Positions 1 to 7,821 of a stretch of DNA of 41,520 nucleotides are shown piece after piece. Numbering within the stretch: the first letter of the stretch is position 1; every line of letters starts with the position of its first letter. This DNA comes from Sulfuricurvum sp. Lineage in GTDB: Bacteria > Campylobacterota > Campylobacteria > Campylobacterales > Sulfurimonadaceae. The notes under the pieces are model-generated. The model had not been told where the DNA came from. It worked only from the letters and a program-made list of their open reading frames with translations, and made no database searches. The DNA is taken from assembly GCF_028688295.1 (NCBI RefSeq), contig NZ_JAQTYM010000016.1, positions 1 to 41,520 on the forward strand. Direction: 5' to 3'. The position numbers and the translations under genes were made by a program.

Positions 1-254
1 TATACACGGTTTGTCGCTTCTATCAAACTCTCGGGCGATTGGTTGTACAATAACCAGTTAATAGCGATTGAGCGTTTTGCACAAAAATCAAGTAATTCGG
101 TAAAGGGGATTTTGTTCCGTTTTTTCATTGTGGCAAAGTTCATTTGAGAAATATCCAACAACTCTGCCACATCTTTATCAAATACTTTTTTATCGGGGAA
201 CTCGGAAGAGACAATGTCTTTAATGGCCTCAACGATATCACTGAATGTTTTCAT
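1..254 (-). CDS. CI-like helix-turn-helix repressor, 5' part only
   Basis: Reading leftwards from the ATG at 254, the frame stays open for 84 codons to the window edge, so the 3' end is missing. The visible protein begins MKTFSDIVEAIKDIV and continues through DVAELLDISQMNFATMKKRN, which looks like the N-terminal DNA-binding domain of phage CI-type repressors (Bac_CI_repr family); many such proteins carry a C-terminal LexA/S24 peptidase domain that would lie outside the window. An AAGGA ribosome site precedes the start. A promoter with TTGATA (309-314) and TACAAT (285-290), 18 bp apart on the minus strand, fits this gene, and the half-site palindrome at 295-305 lies between the two boxes, suggesting autorepression. 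Whether it belongs to a prophage or is a host regulator cannot be decided here. Confidence 0.75.
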   Translation of the reverse strand, partial: MKTFSDIVEAIKDIVSSEFPDKKVFDKDVAELLDISQMNFATMKKRNKIPFTELLDFCAKRSIAINWLLYNQSPESLIEATNRV

Positions 255-294
255 ATTGAAATCCTTTTGAAGTTTTGATGATGTATTGTAGGAA

Positions 295-335
295 TTATGA
301 CATAAAAATATCAATTATATGTCAATTTGACATAT
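295..335. promoter_or_regulatory. Divergent operator region with TGTCA/TGACA palindromes
   Basis: Two palindromes lie between the divergent repressor and small ORF. ATATGTCAATTTGACATAT (317-335) has perfect 9-bp arms around one central T. TTATGACATAA (295-305) has 5-bp arms around A and sits between the -35 and -10 of the repressor promoter. They share the TGACATA half-site. Binding by the repressor encoded at 1-254 is inferred from position and symmetry. Confidence 0.55.
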
Positions 336-361
336 TTTATAAATCTATTTTAAAATTTATC

Positions 362-367
362 TACAAT
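362..367 (+). promoter_or_regulatory. Putative -10 element for the 27-codon ORF
   Basis: TACAAT lies 29 bases before the start of the small ORF, just downstream of the 317-335 palindrome. There is no good -35, which is normal for Campylobacterota promoters. A repressor on the palindrome would sit roughly at -30 to -50 of this promoter. Confidence 0.4.
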
Positions 368-395
368 TTGCCCAATATCACTCAAGGAGTTGACA

Positions 396-479
396 ATGGC
401 AAAGGTTATTCGCAAAGCTAACGGATGGATGGATAAGTTTGAAATGAAGATGGGATTTTGGGCAGAGAAGATTTTTTAA
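396..479 (+). CDS. Small ORF, 27 residues, divergent from the CI-like repressor
   Basis: A 27-codon frame from ATG at 396 to TAA at 477-479 follows a strong ribosome site (AAGGAG at 384-389, spacing 6). The product starts MAKVIRKANGWMDKF and ends GFWAEKIF: basic, with three tryptophan/phenylalanine-rich patches, and able to form an amphipathic helix. It has its own candidate -10 and is controlled from the same intergenic region as the repressor. I do not recognise the family. The good ribosome site and regulated context support translation, but a frame this short can occur by chance. A peptide repressed by a CI-like protein could be a toxin or a membrane-active peptide; that is speculation. 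Confidence 0.45.
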   Translation: MAKVIRKANGWMDKFEMKMGFWAEKIF

Positions 480-481
480 TC

Positions 482-610
482 TCAAGACTCTTTTTCTTGA
501 TCTTCTTTCTCCATTTTAGCTAAACGGGAGAGATGATATCCTCTAAAGATAAAGACGAGAAAGAGAATAAATAAAACAATGACGAAAGTATCGAGAATTT
601 GAAACCACAT
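482..610 (-). CDS. Small single-pass membrane protein, 42 residues
   Basis: The ATG at 610 follows the trmL stop codon by one base. The product starts MWFQILDTFVIVLFILFLVFIF, a single hydrophobic helix of about 20 residues, followed by RGYHLSRLAKMEKEDQEKES, a charged tail. The layout is that of a small inner-membrane protein with a cytoplasmic C-terminus. It is probably the last gene of a purU-trmL operon and translated by coupling to trmL. Family and function are unknown to me. The clear membrane helix plus charged tail and the tight spacing argue that it is real. Confidence 0.6.
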   Translation of the reverse strand: MWFQILDTFVIVLFILFLVFIFRGYHLSRLAKMEKEDQEKES

Positions 611-611
611 G

Positions 612-1082
612 TTACATCATCTTTCGGTAAGAATTAAAATTTTGCTTGATCGCTTCATAGAGGATGATTCCGCTACTAATGGCGAGGTTGAGACTACGCC
701 CCTCTTTGGTCATGGGGATCGTCATTGTCTGTTCAGGAAATGCGTTTAGTATCTCAGCCGGGATACCAGAGGTTTCACTCCCGAATAAGAGATAATCTCC
801 CTCTTGGAAATCCATTTCAAAATAGGGACGATCTGTTTTGGTGGTAGCAAAGAAAAACCGATCACGTACAGGATGAGCATTCATAAAATCATCAATGCTT
901 TCCCATACGTGCAAATCGATTTTGTGCCAATAATCCAAACCTGCACGGCGTACCGCCTTTTCATCGATATCAAAACCGATCGGTTTAATCAGATGCAAGG
1001 ATGAGCTTGTATTGACACATAATCTCCCTATTGCTCCCGTGTTGTTCGGGATTTGGGGAGTGACTAAAACGATATTGAACAT
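612..1082 (-). CDS. trmL: tRNA (cytidine(34)-2'-O)-methyltransferase TrmL
   Basis: This SPOUT-family enzyme methylates the 2'-O of the wobble nucleotide (C/U34) in tRNA-Leu isoacceptors using S-adenosylmethionine. The 156-residue length is typical. Visible family signatures are the start MFNIVLVTPQIPNNTGAIGR, the mid-protein GSETSGIP loop, and the C-terminal IPMTKEGRSLNLAISSGI stretch that forms the trefoil knot and cofactor site. The start codon directly abuts the purU stop, so translation is probably coupled to purU; a 42-residue membrane protein follows one base after its stop. Confidence 0.93.
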   Translation of the reverse strand: MFNIVLVTPQIPNNTGAIGRLCVNTSSSLHLIKPIGFDIDEKAVRRAGLDYWHKIDLHVWESIDDFMNAHPVRDRFFFATTKTDRPYFEMDFQEGDYLLFGSETSGIPAEILNAFPEQTMTIPMTKEGRSLNLAISSGIILYEAIKQNFNSYRKMM

Positions 1083-1922
1083 TTAGAAAATGATCGTTTT
1101 GTTGGCATGAACAAAAATACGATCCTCCAATGCCAGTTTGAGAGCTTTTGAGAGGACAATTTTTTCAACATCACGCCCTTGTCTTTGCATCTCTTCCCAA
1201 CCGTGTGCATGATTGACGTGGATAACATCTTGAGCGATGATCGGCCCTTCGTCTAGATTATTATTGACAAAGTGAGCTGTTGCACCGATAATCTTTACCC
1301 CACGTTCATACGCTTGTTTGTATGGATTCGCCCCGATAAATGCGGGGAGAAACGAATGGTGAATATTGATAATTTTGTCTTCATACGCCTCAACAAAACG
1401 GGGTGTTAAAATACGCATGTATTTTGCCAATACTATATAGTCGATGTCACTGAGCTCTGAGAGTTGAGAGAGAACACGTTTCTCATGTTCATCACGATCA
1501 CATCCTTCATGCGATACCGTATAAAATGGGATGTCAAATTTTGAAACCAATGGCTCCAGTAAGTCATAATTTGATACAACGCCCACGATATGACAATCAA
1601 GTTCACCTGCTTCATAACGGATTAAAATATCACCCAAAGCGTGCGATTCTTTCGTCGCCATTAACACAACTCTTTTCTTACGTGGCGCAATAACTTCCAA
1701 ATGAGCATTTGAGGGTAAAACAGCCTGCAGCTCAGAACGAAGTGCATCGGGTGCTATTTCACCGGCGACAACGCTACGCATAAAAAATTTATTGTATGCT
1801 TTGTCAACAAATTCGTTATTGGAAATAATATTAAGATTACGATGGAAAAAGATACTCGATACTTTATAGACAAGACCTTTCTCATCATTACAATGGATCA
1901 ATACCCGATAGTGTTCATTCAT
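1083..1922 (-). CDS. purU: Formyltetrahydrofolate deformylase PurU
   Basis: PurU hydrolyses 10-formyltetrahydrofolate to formate and tetrahydrofolate, balancing one-carbon pools and feeding formate to PurT-type purine synthesis. The 279 residues divide into an N-terminal ACT domain (about 1-80, starting MNEHYRVLIHCNDEKGLVYK) and a formyltransferase fold. The catalytic Asn-His-Asp set is visible in NIHHSFLPAFIGANPY and DEGPII. An AGGTTG ribosome site lies before the ATG. It is followed without a gap by trmL. The ACT domain suggests allosteric control by a small ligand, as for the methionine/glycine-responsive E. coli enzyme. Confidence 0.95.
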   Translation of the reverse strand: MNEHYRVLIHCNDEKGLVYKVSSIFFHRNLNIISNNEFVDKAYNKFFMRSVVAGEIAPDALRSELQAVLPSNAHLEVIAPRKKRVVLMATKESHALGDILIRYEAGELDCHIVGVVSNYDLLEPLVSKFDIPFYTVSHEGCDRDEHEKRVLSQLSELSDIDYIVLAKYMRILTPRFVEAYEDKIINIHHSFLPAFIGANPYKQAYERGVKIIGATAHFVNNNLDEGPIIAQDVIHVNHAHGWEEMQRQGRDVEKIVLSKALKLALEDRIFVHANKTIIF

Positions 1923-1953
1923 TCTTCAACCTCTAGTCTTGACGCATTTAAAA

Positions 1954-2289
1954 TTATTTAATCGTATCTAAACGATGATCTATCGTTGCTAAAAGATATT
2001 CAAGGAAATTGAGTGTCAAATCAACTTTCGCTTCAATTTGGACATTATTAGGGGATTGAAATCCTTCAAAAAGGACAAGAAGGCGTTCTCGAATCCCCTC
2101 TAACATTCTTGCCTCATCATCACGAATGACTGAAGGGGGTTCAACGATCAAATGATTGTTTTTTAGTACCTCTTCTTGAAAAAAAGGGATTTCATCTTTT
2201 GGAATCTCAATTTTTTCAATAGGTTCTGGAGATACGGCTAACTCTTCAATCTCTGCTAATGTGGACAAAATAACATCTTTTAGTTCCAT
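1954..2289 (-). CDS. CiaD-like domain protein
   Basis: The product of 111 residues ([17 protein letters not shown]...) has an acidic, proline-containing middle and a well-ordered C-terminal part with RERLLVLFEGFQSPNN and TLNFLEYLLATID. I recognise this C-terminal block as the CiaD-like domain widespread in Campylobacterota; in Campylobacter jejuni CiaD is a secreted invasion effector, but the non-pathogenic context here points to a different ancestral role. ATG at 2289 is preferred over an upstream in-frame GTG because it matches the family start and has AAGGTGG upstream. It overlaps the TPR-like gene by 10 bases and follows leuB, so all are probably co-transcribed. Confidence 0.65.
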   Translation of the reverse strand: MELKDVILSTLAEIEELAVSPEPIEKIEIPKDEIPFFQEEVLKNNHLIVEPPSVIRDDEARMLEGIRERLLVLFEGFQSPNNVQIEAKVDLTLNFLEYLLATIDHRLDTIK

Positions 2290-2528
2290 GCGCGTAACAA
2301 CCACCTTTCAAACTGAATAAACTCCGCTTCTTCATCCATTTGGACAAAAAAAGCTTTCATTTCGTTGTTGACCCCTAAAAACTTTTTACGCATCCCTGAT
2401 AGGCGACGAATAGCAATTTTTGCATCAGCATTAGAGGGATCTTTTTTCAAAATTTCTTTATAAATTTCAAGAGCATCCTCTTTGAGCCCTTGAAGTTCGT
2501 AAATATTGGCGAGGGTTAGCGTTTGCAT
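2280..2528 (-). CDS. Small TPR-like protein between leuB and the CiaD-like gene
   Basis: An 82-residue protein starting [20 protein letters not shown]. Residues 1-40 match one tetratricopeptide repeat ([20 protein letters not shown] followed by ILKKDPSN), a helix-turn-helix protein-binding unit. The rest is charged, with [10 protein letters not shown] at the C-terminus. The 5' end overlaps leuB by 13 bases and the 3' end overlaps the CiaD-like gene by 10 bases, so the three frames interlock and are very likely translationally coupled. One TPR unit is too little for a stable solenoid, so it probably works in a complex, perhaps with its neighbour. No function is known to me. Confidence 0.6.
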   Translation of the reverse strand: MQTLTLANIYELQGLKEDALEIYKEILKKDPSNADAKIAIRRLSGMRKKFLGVNNEMKAFFVQMDEEAEFIQFERWLLRAWN

Positions 2529-3592
2529 TTTGCCGCAAAATTAGCGATGATTGAGCCAATCTCACTGGTTGAACACACCTCTTTGGCATCAAATCCAGCA
2601 ATATCTTTGGTGCGATACCCTTCCGCCAATGCTTGTTTGATGCCATAATCGATACGATCTGCTGCTTTGTGCTCATTAAGAGCAAACCGAAGCATCATCG
2701 ATGCGCTCGCAATGGTAGCGATCGGATTCGCAATCCCCTGCCCTGCAATGTCCGGAGCTGAGCCGTGAATCGGCTCATACACACCGATAGCCGCACCCAC
2801 AGATGCTGAGGGGAGAAGCCCGATTGAACCTGAGAGCATACTCGCTTCATCGCTGAGAATATCACCGAAGATGTTACCGGTCAAAATGACATCAAATTGT
2901 TTCGGATCACGGATTAACTGCATCGCCGCATTATCAACGTACATATGGCTAAGTTCTACTTCTGGATACTCTTTAGCGATCTCTTCAACCACTTCACGCC
3001 ACAACTGACTGACATCTAAAACATTTGCTTTATCAACTGAGCACACTTTTTTAGAGCGTTCCATCGCAATTTTAAAGGCAACATGGGAAATCCGCTCAAT
3101 CTCGCTGCGGGTATAGACCATCGTATTCCATCCACGATTCTCATCTCGCCCTTTCGGTTCACCGAAATAGATACCGCCGATAAGCTCACGAACTACCATC
3201 AAATCAACCCCTTTGACGATTTCTGGTTTCAGAGAACTAGCATTCACGAGCTCATCATATACGTTAGCAGGGCGTAGATTTGCGAAGACGCCTAACTCTT
3301 TACGAAAACGGAGCAAACCGCTCTCAGGACGTTTTTCTCTCGGAAGAGAATCCCATTTAGTTCCACCGATAGCACCGAATAAAACCGCGTCACTCGCCAA
3401 AGAGATATCAATTGTCTCTTGAGGCAATGGATCACCTGTAACATCGTATGCGCATCCACCCATCAAGGCTTCTTGATAATTAAATTCAAGATCTTCACAA
3501 GCAGCGACTGCATCCAAAACTTTTACCGCTTCATCAATAATCTCAGGACCAATTCCGTCCCCTTTAATCAATGCAATATTGTAACTTTTCAT
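2516..3592 (-). CDS. leuB: 3-isopropylmalate dehydrogenase
   Basis: LeuB oxidatively decarboxylates 3-isopropylmalate to 2-ketoisocaproate with NAD+ in leucine biosynthesis. The 358-residue length is typical. The start [18 protein letters not shown] and the block [20 protein letters not shown] (metal and substrate site) followed by PSASVG are diagnostic of the isopropylmalate/isocitrate dehydrogenase family, and [11 protein letters not shown] is the NAD-side motif. ATG at 3592 is chosen over the adjacent in-frame TTG; a GGAG sits just before the leuD stop. It lies three bases after leuD, so leuD-leuB are one operon. Confidence 0.96.
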   Translation of the reverse strand: MKSYNIALIKGDGIGPEIIDEAVKVLDAVAACEDLEFNYQEALMGGCAYDVTGDPLPQETIDISLASDAVLFGAIGGTKWDSLPREKRPESGLLRFRKELGVFANLRPANVYDELVNASSLKPEIVKGVDLMVVRELIGGIYFGEPKGRDENRGWNTMVYTRSEIERISHVAFKIAMERSKKVCSVDKANVLDVSQLWREVVEEIAKEYPEVELSHMYVDNAAMQLIRDPKQFDVILTGNIFGDILSDEASMLSGSIGLLPSASVGAAIGVYEPIHGSAPDIAGQGIANPIATIASASMMLRFALNEHKAADRIDYGIKQALAEGYRTKDIAGFDAKEVCSTSEIGSIIANFAAKCKR

Positions 3593-3595
3593 CAA

Positions 3596-4099
3596 TTATT
3601 TCTCCCCAGCTGCAATTTCAGCATTTGCGTAATTCATTAAACCACCTGCAGCTATCAATTCTTGCATGAACGGTGGAATAGGAATAAAGTTGTACACTTT
3701 ACCGTTGGTTGTATTCATAATCGTTCCTGCATCCATATCAATACTGACCGATTCACCCTCTTTAATCTCTAAACTCTCAGTAAGTTCAAAAATTGGCAGA
3801 CCCATGTTAAAGGCATTACGATAAAAAATGCGAGCAAAAGTTGGAGCGATAACCGCTGCTACACCCGCTGCTTTAAGTGCGATCGGAGCGTGTTCACGTG
3901 ATGAGCCGCATCCGAAGTTTTCATCAGCGACGATAATGTCACCGGGAGTCATTTTACTCACGAATGTCGGATCAGCATCTTCCATAACATGTTTCGCTAG
4001 CTCTTTTGGGTCTGAAGTATTCAGATAACGTGCGGCAATAATGAGGTCGGTATCGATATCTTTACCGAAATTCCAAACTTTCCCTTCAATCTTTTGCAT
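3596..4099 (-). CDS. leuD: 3-isopropylmalate dehydratase small subunit
   Basis: LeuD forms the small (swivel) subunit of isopropylmalate isomerase and works with the iron-sulfur subunit LeuC, which is not in the window. The protein of 167 residues has the family start GKVWNFGKDIDTDLI, the substrate loop NFGCGSSREHAP at about residues 61-72, and a C-terminal region matching the short archaeal/campylobacterial type rather than the longer E. coli form. ATG at 4099 is preferred to the preceding TTG, with AGGA about ten bases upstream. leuB follows directly. A hairpin at 4161-4187 separates the operon from flgG upstream. Confidence 0.95.
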   Translation of the reverse strand: MQKIEGKVWNFGKDIDTDLIIAARYLNTSDPKELAKHVMEDADPTFVSKMTPGDIIVADENFGCGSSREHAPIALKAAGVAAVIAPTFARIFYRNAFNMGLPIFELTESLEIKEGESVSIDMDAGTIMNTTNGKVYNFIPIPPFMQELIAAGGLMNYANAEIAAGEK

Positions 4100-4160
4100 C
4101 AAAAAAATCCTATGGTTCGTAAAATTAGATGGATTATAGCCAAGAAGAGTTGAAAGAGTT

Positions 4161-4187
4161 TTAAATCCCCGACAAAAAGGGATTTAA
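4161..4187 (-). terminator. Probable terminator hairpin after flgG
   Basis: TTAAATCCC (4161-4169) and GGGATTTAA (4179-4187) form a perfect 9-bp stem with a 9-base loop, 13 bases beyond the flgG stop. The following tract on the minus strand is only moderately T-rich, so termination may be partial. It would insulate leuD-leuB from the sigma-54 flagellar transcript. Confidence 0.6.
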
Positions 4188-4199
4188 TATTAACTAATA

Positions 4200-4988
4200 C
4201 TATTTTTTGAGTCCGTTAGTAGTTGCTAACATCTCATCACTGGTAGTAATAACTTTTGAATTTGCATCATAAGCACGTTGCCCTGTAATCAAATCGGTAA
4301 GCTCAACAACCAGTTGAACGTTGGAAAGCTCTACAAATCCTTGACGTATATTTCCTAGTCCACTCTCGCCAGGCGTACCTTCAACAGGTTGTCCAGAGCT
4401 GTCGGTTTCGACAAAAAGGTTATCTCCCATGGCATGTAGACCAGCCGGATTGATAAAATTTGTTAATGAAATCTGACCTACTTGGGTCGCTTGCGCTTGG
4501 CCTGATTGGGTAACACTCACAATCCCATCGGTTCCGATACTGATATCGATAGCATCTTCAGGGACAACGACTTCAGGGACAAGCGTGTATCCATCTGAGT
4601 TTACTAATGTACCATTTTGGTCAACTTTAAATGAGCCGTTACGGGTATATACTTCGGTGCCGTTAGGGAGTTGAAGCTTGAAAAAACCCTTACCTGTAAT
4701 TGCAACATCAAGTGTATTGTCGGTTTGTTTGAGACTACCCTCGGTAAAGATTTTATTAATAGCCGTCGGTCTTACCCCAAGGCCCACTTCGATCCCTGTA
4801 GGAGATTTGGTCGTGTCACTGGTGGATGTTCCCGCATAGGTCATCACTTTATACATCAAATCGGCGAATTCAGCGCGAGATTTTTTATATCCCATAGTGT
4901 TAACGTTGGCAATATTATTGGCTGTCGTATCAATTTGCGTTTGCATTGCCAGCATTCCGGTGGAGCTGGTATAGAGTGATTGCATCAT
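4200..4988 (-). CDS. flgG: Flagellar distal rod protein FlgG
   Basis: FlgG builds the distal rod of the flagellar basal body between the proximal rod and hook. At 262 residues the length is canonical. The N-terminus MMQSLYTSSTGMLAMQTQID with TANNIANVNTMGYKKSRAEF is the flagellar rod/hook signature, and the C-terminus VELSNVQLVVELTDLITGQR with AYDANSKV is the partner coiled-coil segment typical of FlgG. The first of two adjacent ATGs is used because FlgG characteristically begins MM and AAGGA precedes it. It is four bases after the FlgF/FlgG2-type gene and shares its sigma-54 promoter. Confidence 0.95.
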   Translation of the reverse strand: MMQSLYTSSTGMLAMQTQIDTTANNIANVNTMGYKKSRAEFADLMYKVMTYAGTSTSDTTKSPTGIEVGLGVRPTAINKIFTEGSLKQTDNTLDVAITGKGFFKLQLPNGTEVYTRNGSFKVDQNGTLVNSDGYTLVPEVVVPEDAIDISIGTDGIVSVTQSGQAQATQVGQISLTNFINPAGLHAMGDNLFVETDSSGQPVEGTPGESGLGNIRQGFVELSNVQLVVELTDLITGQRAYDANSKVITTSDEMLATTNGLKK

Positions 4989-4992
4989 GTTA

Positions 4993-5814
4993 TTATCCTT
5001 TTCTCGCTAATTTCTCAATCGCATCACGGTTAAGATCATTCATTTGTGAATCCATTGCTTTTTGATACATTCCTACAAGGCGGTTTGCCTCAACAAGGGC
5101 AATCATTTCATTGACAGCATTTACATTGCTTTTTTCGACAAATCCTTGCATGACACTACCACTCTCAGCTAAAGGGGTGAGCGGATCACTTGATTCGGGA
5201 ATATAAAGATTCTCCCCCTCTTTTTTCAGTGCTCGGAGATTCTGAGGTTCTACGACAAGTAATTTTTTGTTAGCAGACATCTGAAGAGAATCAGGTACAT
5301 TCGAAGAGATCAGTCCATTTTTATCGATGGTTATAATACTGTCTTGTGCTGTAAATTTGATTGCTGTTTTGGTTTGAAAATAATCGGCTGAGAGGACTTC
5401 ATGCCCTTGTTTATTCACCAATTTTCCTTCATCATTAATTGTAAAAGTACCATCGCGTGTTAATCGAACCCCTTGTGGTGTATTGACCGCAAAAAATTGC
5501 CCCTCTTTTGCTAACGCCATATCAAAAGTATTATCGGTACGCTGCATGGACCCCAAACTATGATCCGTAAAAGAATCGGTGATTTGAGGGACACGACTAA
5601 GTGCACGGTTGAAATACTGTGCAGCCTCTTCAGTTTGATTTTGAATCGGAAGTTCACTTTGCGCCGTTTTGTATAAACGTGCAAAATCTCCCGTAATCAA
5701 TTGATCACGTTTATATCCAGTAGTATTGGCATTAGCAAGATTAGAAGCAATCGTATCCATACGATTAAACTGTGCTACCATCCCACCTGTTGCCGCATAA
5801 TATCCGGTCTGCAT
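4993..5814 (-). CDS. Flagellar rod protein, FlgF / FlgG2 type
   Basis: A 273-residue FlgF/FlgG-like rod protein. It has the N-terminal signature MDTIASNLANANTTGYKRDQ, a core D1 domain with TDHSLGSMQRTDNTFDMALA and GQFFAVNTPQGVRLTRDGTF, and the C-terminal ALVEANRLVGMYQKAMDSQM helix that packs against the N-terminal one. In Campylobacterota this upstream paralogue of flgG is annotated flgF or flgG2; it would form part of the proximal rod. It is the first gene after a sigma-54 -24/-12 promoter (5847-5862), with AAGGATG as ribosome site. I cannot decide between the two names. Confidence 0.88.
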   Translation of the reverse strand: MQTGYYAATGGMVAQFNRMDTIASNLANANTTGYKRDQLITGDFARLYKTAQSELPIQNQTEEAAQYFNRALSRVPQITDSFTDHSLGSMQRTDNTFDMALAKEGQFFAVNTPQGVRLTRDGTFTINDEGKLVNKQGHEVLSADYFQTKTAIKFTAQDSIITIDKNGLISSNVPDSLQMSANKKLLVVEPQNLRALKKEGENLYIPESSDPLTPLAESGSVMQGFVEKSNVNAVNEMIALVEANRLVGMYQKAMDSQMNDLNRDAIEKLARKG

Positions 5815-5846
5815 GTATCATCCTTGTGGAGTATTAAGTTAGATAT

Positions 5847-5862
5847 AGCAACAACTGTTCCA
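5847..5862 (-). promoter_or_regulatory. Sigma-54 promoter for the flagellar rod genes
   Basis: On the minus strand TGGAACAGTTGTTGCT matches the RpoN consensus TGGCAC-N5-TTGCT, with GG and GC exactly ten bases apart. The GC lies about 35 bases before the ATG at 5814. In Campylobacterota rod and hook genes are RpoN/FlgR-dependent middle-class flagellar genes, so the position is as expected. Confidence 0.8.
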
Positions 5863-5918
5863 CTGTGGGTGTATCATTCCATACAACAATTAAAAAAACA
5901 TTTTAAGAAAGATTTCGG

Positions 5919-5924
5919 TATAAT
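5919..5924 (+). promoter_or_regulatory. -10 element of the rpoD promoter
   Basis: TATAAT preceded by TTCGG, with AT-rich runs upstream and no clear -35, as in housekeeping promoters of this phylum. It lies 34 bases before the rpoD ATG. The ribosome site AAGGGAG follows at 5941-5947. Confidence 0.65.
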
Positions 5925-5958
5925 CCACCTCTTTTAACGTAAGGGAGTCTTCCTCAGC

Positions 5959-7821
5959 ATGAGTGTCAAAGATCTAAATAAACACCTCGAAACCCTATTT
6001 GCCGAACATAAATCTAAAAACTGTCTCACTTATGAAACAATTGTTGATCCGTTTGATAAACAACCTACCCTTGCGCAAGCAAAAAACATTCTGAAGTTGG
6101 CGCAAAAGCATAAGATTTGTCTTTTCACCTCTTCTGAACACGCAAAAATGCTCAATCAACAAGAAGCAGCGGCAAAACGTGCTGCGCAGCTTAAATACAT
6201 TGAAGAAGCTAGCGGCGATGAATTTGATATTCTTAAACAGCATGAGTTGCTAGAATGGTCCCGTTCAGACTCCCCTGTTCGTATGTACCTACGAGAAATG
6301 GGTCAAATACCTCTCCTCACTAAAGAAGAAGAGGTAGAAATCTCTAAGCGTATGGAGATGGGTGAGGGAATCATTATCGATGCGATTTGTTCTGTCCCTT
6401 ATTTGATTGATTTTATCCTTGACTATAAAGATCCTCTAATCAATCGTGAGCGTCGTGTTAAAGAACTTTTCAAAAGTTTTGAAGACGATAATGAAGAAGA
6501 GAGTGATGATGATACCGATGATGAAAGTGATGACGAAGAATCAACTGAAAAAGCTCCATCCGTAAAAGATAAAAAACGGGTTGAAAAAGTTGTTACGAGT
6601 TTTAAAGCACTTGAAAAAGCAAAAAAAGACTGGGTAAAAGCCACTGAAAAGATGTTAGATGAATGCACTATCGATGAGATGGATGCTGATTACGTCCTCT
6701 TTTTCCTCAACGTCAGCTTTAAGAAAAAAATGCTTAAAGAAGCGCTGTTGGATCTCGGACCAACCTCAAAACTCATCAATGAGCTTGTCCGTTCAATGGA
6801 AACGGCATTGCGCAGTGATGAAGGATTTGATCGCGAATTGAAACGTCTTGAATACAAGCTTCCACTCTTTAATGATCAGCTCAAAAAGAATCACACTTTG
6901 ATTCTGAATAAAATTTGCGAACTTACCAAAGAAGAGATTGCGACAAAAGTACCTGAAGCGACTATGGTCAGCACTTATATGGAGATCAAAAAATTGATCC
7001 AAACCAAAGAGGCTTCCAAGGGGGGCTTCAATATGGAACCGGATAAATTGGCCGATATTTTGGAGCAGATCAAACGGGGTAAAAATATCTCGGAAGTTTC
7101 TAAAACCCGTATGGCAAAATCGAATCTACGTCTCGTTGTTTCTATCGCGAAACGTTACACCAATCGCGGACTGCCGTTCTTGGATTTGATCCAAGAAGGA
7201 AATATTGGTCTAATGAAAGCGGTCGATAAATTTGAATACCAAAAAGGGTATAAATTTTCGACTTACGCGACATGGTGGATCCGTCAAGCCATCAGCCGTG
7301 CTATCGCTGACCAAGCCCGTACTATCCGTATTCCGATCCATATGATTGAGACGATCAACCGTATCAACAAGATCATGCGTAAACATCTCCAAGAACACGG
7401 AAAAGAGCCGGATGTAGAAACCATCGCAGAAGAAGTAGGCTTATCGGTTGAGAAAGTTAAAAATGTTATCAAAATCACCAAAGAGCCTATCTCTCTCGAA
7501 GCCCCAATCGGGAATGAAGAAGACGGTCGTTTCGGTGATTTCATTGAAGATAAAATGTCTATCTCTCCTAGTGATGCTATTTTGAAAGACGATTTAAAAG
7601 TACAAATCGAAAGTGTCCTAGAACAGCTTAATGAGCGCGAAAAAGCGGTTATCAAGATGCGTTTCGGAATCATGGACGATGAAAGTGACCGTACCCTTGA
7701 AGAGATCGGCAAAGAGCTTAACGTTACCCGTGAGCGTGTCCGTCAGATCGAATCCAGTGCGATCAAAAAACTCAAACACCCGAAAGTGGGTCGTAAACTT
7801 AAAAACTATATCGAGGACTGA
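5959..7821 (+). CDS. rpoD: RNA polymerase primary sigma factor RpoD
   Basis: The housekeeping sigma-70 factor, 620 residues. Region 1.2 is visible at [20 protein letters not shown] (about 97-116), a non-conserved insertion with a very acidic run (about residues 174-198), region 2 with [20 protein letters not shown] and the -10-binding helix [20 protein letters not shown] (about 430-450), and region 4.2 with [20 protein letters not shown] (about 588-607). The short N-terminal region 1.1 starts [14 protein letters not shown]. It is transcribed divergently from the flagellar genes. Its stop overlaps the start of the next gene (TGATG). Confidence 0.97.
   Translation: MSVKDLNKHLETLFAEHKSKNCLTYETIVDPFDKQPTLAQAKNILKLAQKHKICLFTSSEHAKMLNQQEAAAKRAAQLKYIEEASGDEFDILKQHELLEWSRSDSPVRMYLREMGQIPLLTKEEEVEISKRMEMGEGIIIDAICSVPYLIDFILDYKDPLINRERRVKELFKSFEDDNEEESDDDTDDESDDEESTEKAPSVKDKKRVEKVVTSFKALEKAKKDWVKATEKMLDECTIDEMDADYVLFFLNVSFKKKMLKEALLDLGPTSKLINELVRSMETALRSDEGFDRELKRLEYKLPLFNDQLKKNHTLILNKICELTKEEIATKVPEATMVSTYMEIKKLIQTKEASKGGFNMEPDKLADILEQIKRGKNISEVSKTRMAKSNLRLVVSIAKRYTNRGLPFLDLIQEGNIGLMKAVDKFEYQKGYKFSTYATWWIRQAISRAIADQARTIRIPIHMIETINRINKIMRKHLQEHGKEPDVETIAEEVGLSVEKVKNVIKITKEPISLEAPIGNEEDGRFGDFIEDKMSISPSDAILKDDLKVQIESVLEQLNEREKAVIKMRFGIMDDESDRTLEEIGKELNVTRERVRQIESSAIKKLKHPKVGRKLKNYIED

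Noticed and set aside
6423-6668. Serine-rich antisense ORF within rpoD
   Set aside because: It is the mirror of the acidic Asp/Glu codons on the other strand; no ribosome site.
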